Part shown: one piece after another, positions 21,181 through 21,240 of the stretch | How the letters are laid out: every line of letters begins with the position of its first letter | Numbering within the stretch: the first letter of the stretch is position 1 | Source of the DNA: a virus | IMG/VR virus record: IMGVR_UViG_3300020411_000116 | Span: 1-21,240 of that record | Length of the DNA stretch: 21,240 nt | Strand: one strand, 5' to 3' | Position numbers and translations under genes: made by a program | The notes under the pieces: generated by a model | What the model was told of the DNA's origin: nothing | What the model saw: the letters and a program-made list of their open reading frames with translations, nothing else | Database searches by the model: none

Positions 21181-21240
21181 TTACCAAAGTGATGGTGCGG
21201 GTTTCAAAACACCAGCATCTCGGAAAGTGGCTGTATTGCT
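21181..21240 (-). CDS. Possible C-terminal end of a convergent gene (partial)
   Basis: On the - strand, from the window edge, 19 sense codons are open and end in TAA at 21183-21181: SNTATFRDAGVLKPAPSLW. The frame is short enough to be open by chance, and another - strand frame and two + strand frames are also open here. The reason to note it is context: it would end just beyond the palindrome that may close the late operon, giving a convergent pair with a shared terminator. No function can be told. Confidence 0.25.
   Translation of the reverse strand, partial: SNTATFRDAGVLKPAPSLW

Noticed and set aside
21189-21222. Possible tRNA-like or attachment-site structure around the GGTTTCAAAACACC sequence
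   Set aside because: The T-loop resemblance is partial and no acceptor, anticodon or D arm can be drawn; only an imperfect GATGGTG / CACCAGCATC hairpin remains, with a 3-base bulge.
1-21240. CRISPR array, toxin-antitoxin, restriction or other defence system, insertion sequence
   Set aside because: No direct repeats with unique spacers, no transposase, and no recognisable defence domain. The only tandem repeats are coding repeats within fibre genes.

Overview
This window is the late (virion and lysis) region of a tailed double-stranded DNA phage. It has a long-tailed, non-contractile (siphovirus-like) architecture: a tail tube, a frameshifted tail assembly chaperone and a tape measure are present, and no sheath gene is seen. 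All confident genes lie on the + strand and nearly abut or overlap, as expected of one long late transcript. The DNA is moderately AT-rich. The MPFIG-type fibre starts, the GTA-type three-TM holin, and the small conserved proteins between fibres and lysis genes resemble phages known mostly from marine metagenomes infecting Gram-negative (probably alphaproteobacterial) hosts. That host and habitat assignment is inference from remembered families, not a database result.

Head module (1-3178): the 3' end of the portal gene, a MuF-like minor head protein, a GTG-started scaffold, the major capsid protein, then a GC-rich hairpin before the connector genes. Neck and tail module (3179-8334): an adaptor with an EF-hand-like loop, a head-tail connector, a tail terminator, a 49-residue small protein, the tail tube, a tail chaperone G/GT pair, a 560-residue tape measure, a distal-tail-like protein and a DUF2163-like hub protein. 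A GNAT acetyltransferase (8334-8786) sits where related phages often carry a tail-tip NlpC/P60 peptidase. It is followed by the J-like tip protein with two fibronectin III domains.

Fibre module (11389-17818): a tail chaperone-like protein, a BppU-like Ig domain protein, a fibre built from about fifteen 18-residue repeats, several small adhesin-like proteins, a carbohydrate-binding-like fibre, a 58-residue small protein and a final fibre. That fibre has about fourteen 17-residue YadA-like repeats and a self-cleaving S74 chaperone domain. Envelope and lysis module (17821-21125): a lipoprotein, several small membrane proteins, a holin, an EF-hand membrane protein, an M15 endolysin and a staphylococcal-type nuclease. 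The last 115 bases hold an AT-rich palindrome that may end the operon and a possible convergent gene end on the - strand.

The strongest new observation is a complete -1 ribosomal frameshift signal at the end of the tail chaperone gene. It consists of slippery heptamer GGGAAAC directly followed by the zero-frame stop, a 5-base spacer, a perfect 9-bp stem, and an 8-bp second stem that pairs the loop with downstream sequence in H-type pseudoknot topology. The resulting 160-residue GT fusion covers an otherwise unexplained 130-base stretch. No CRISPR array, tRNA, insertion sequence, integrase or defence system was found.
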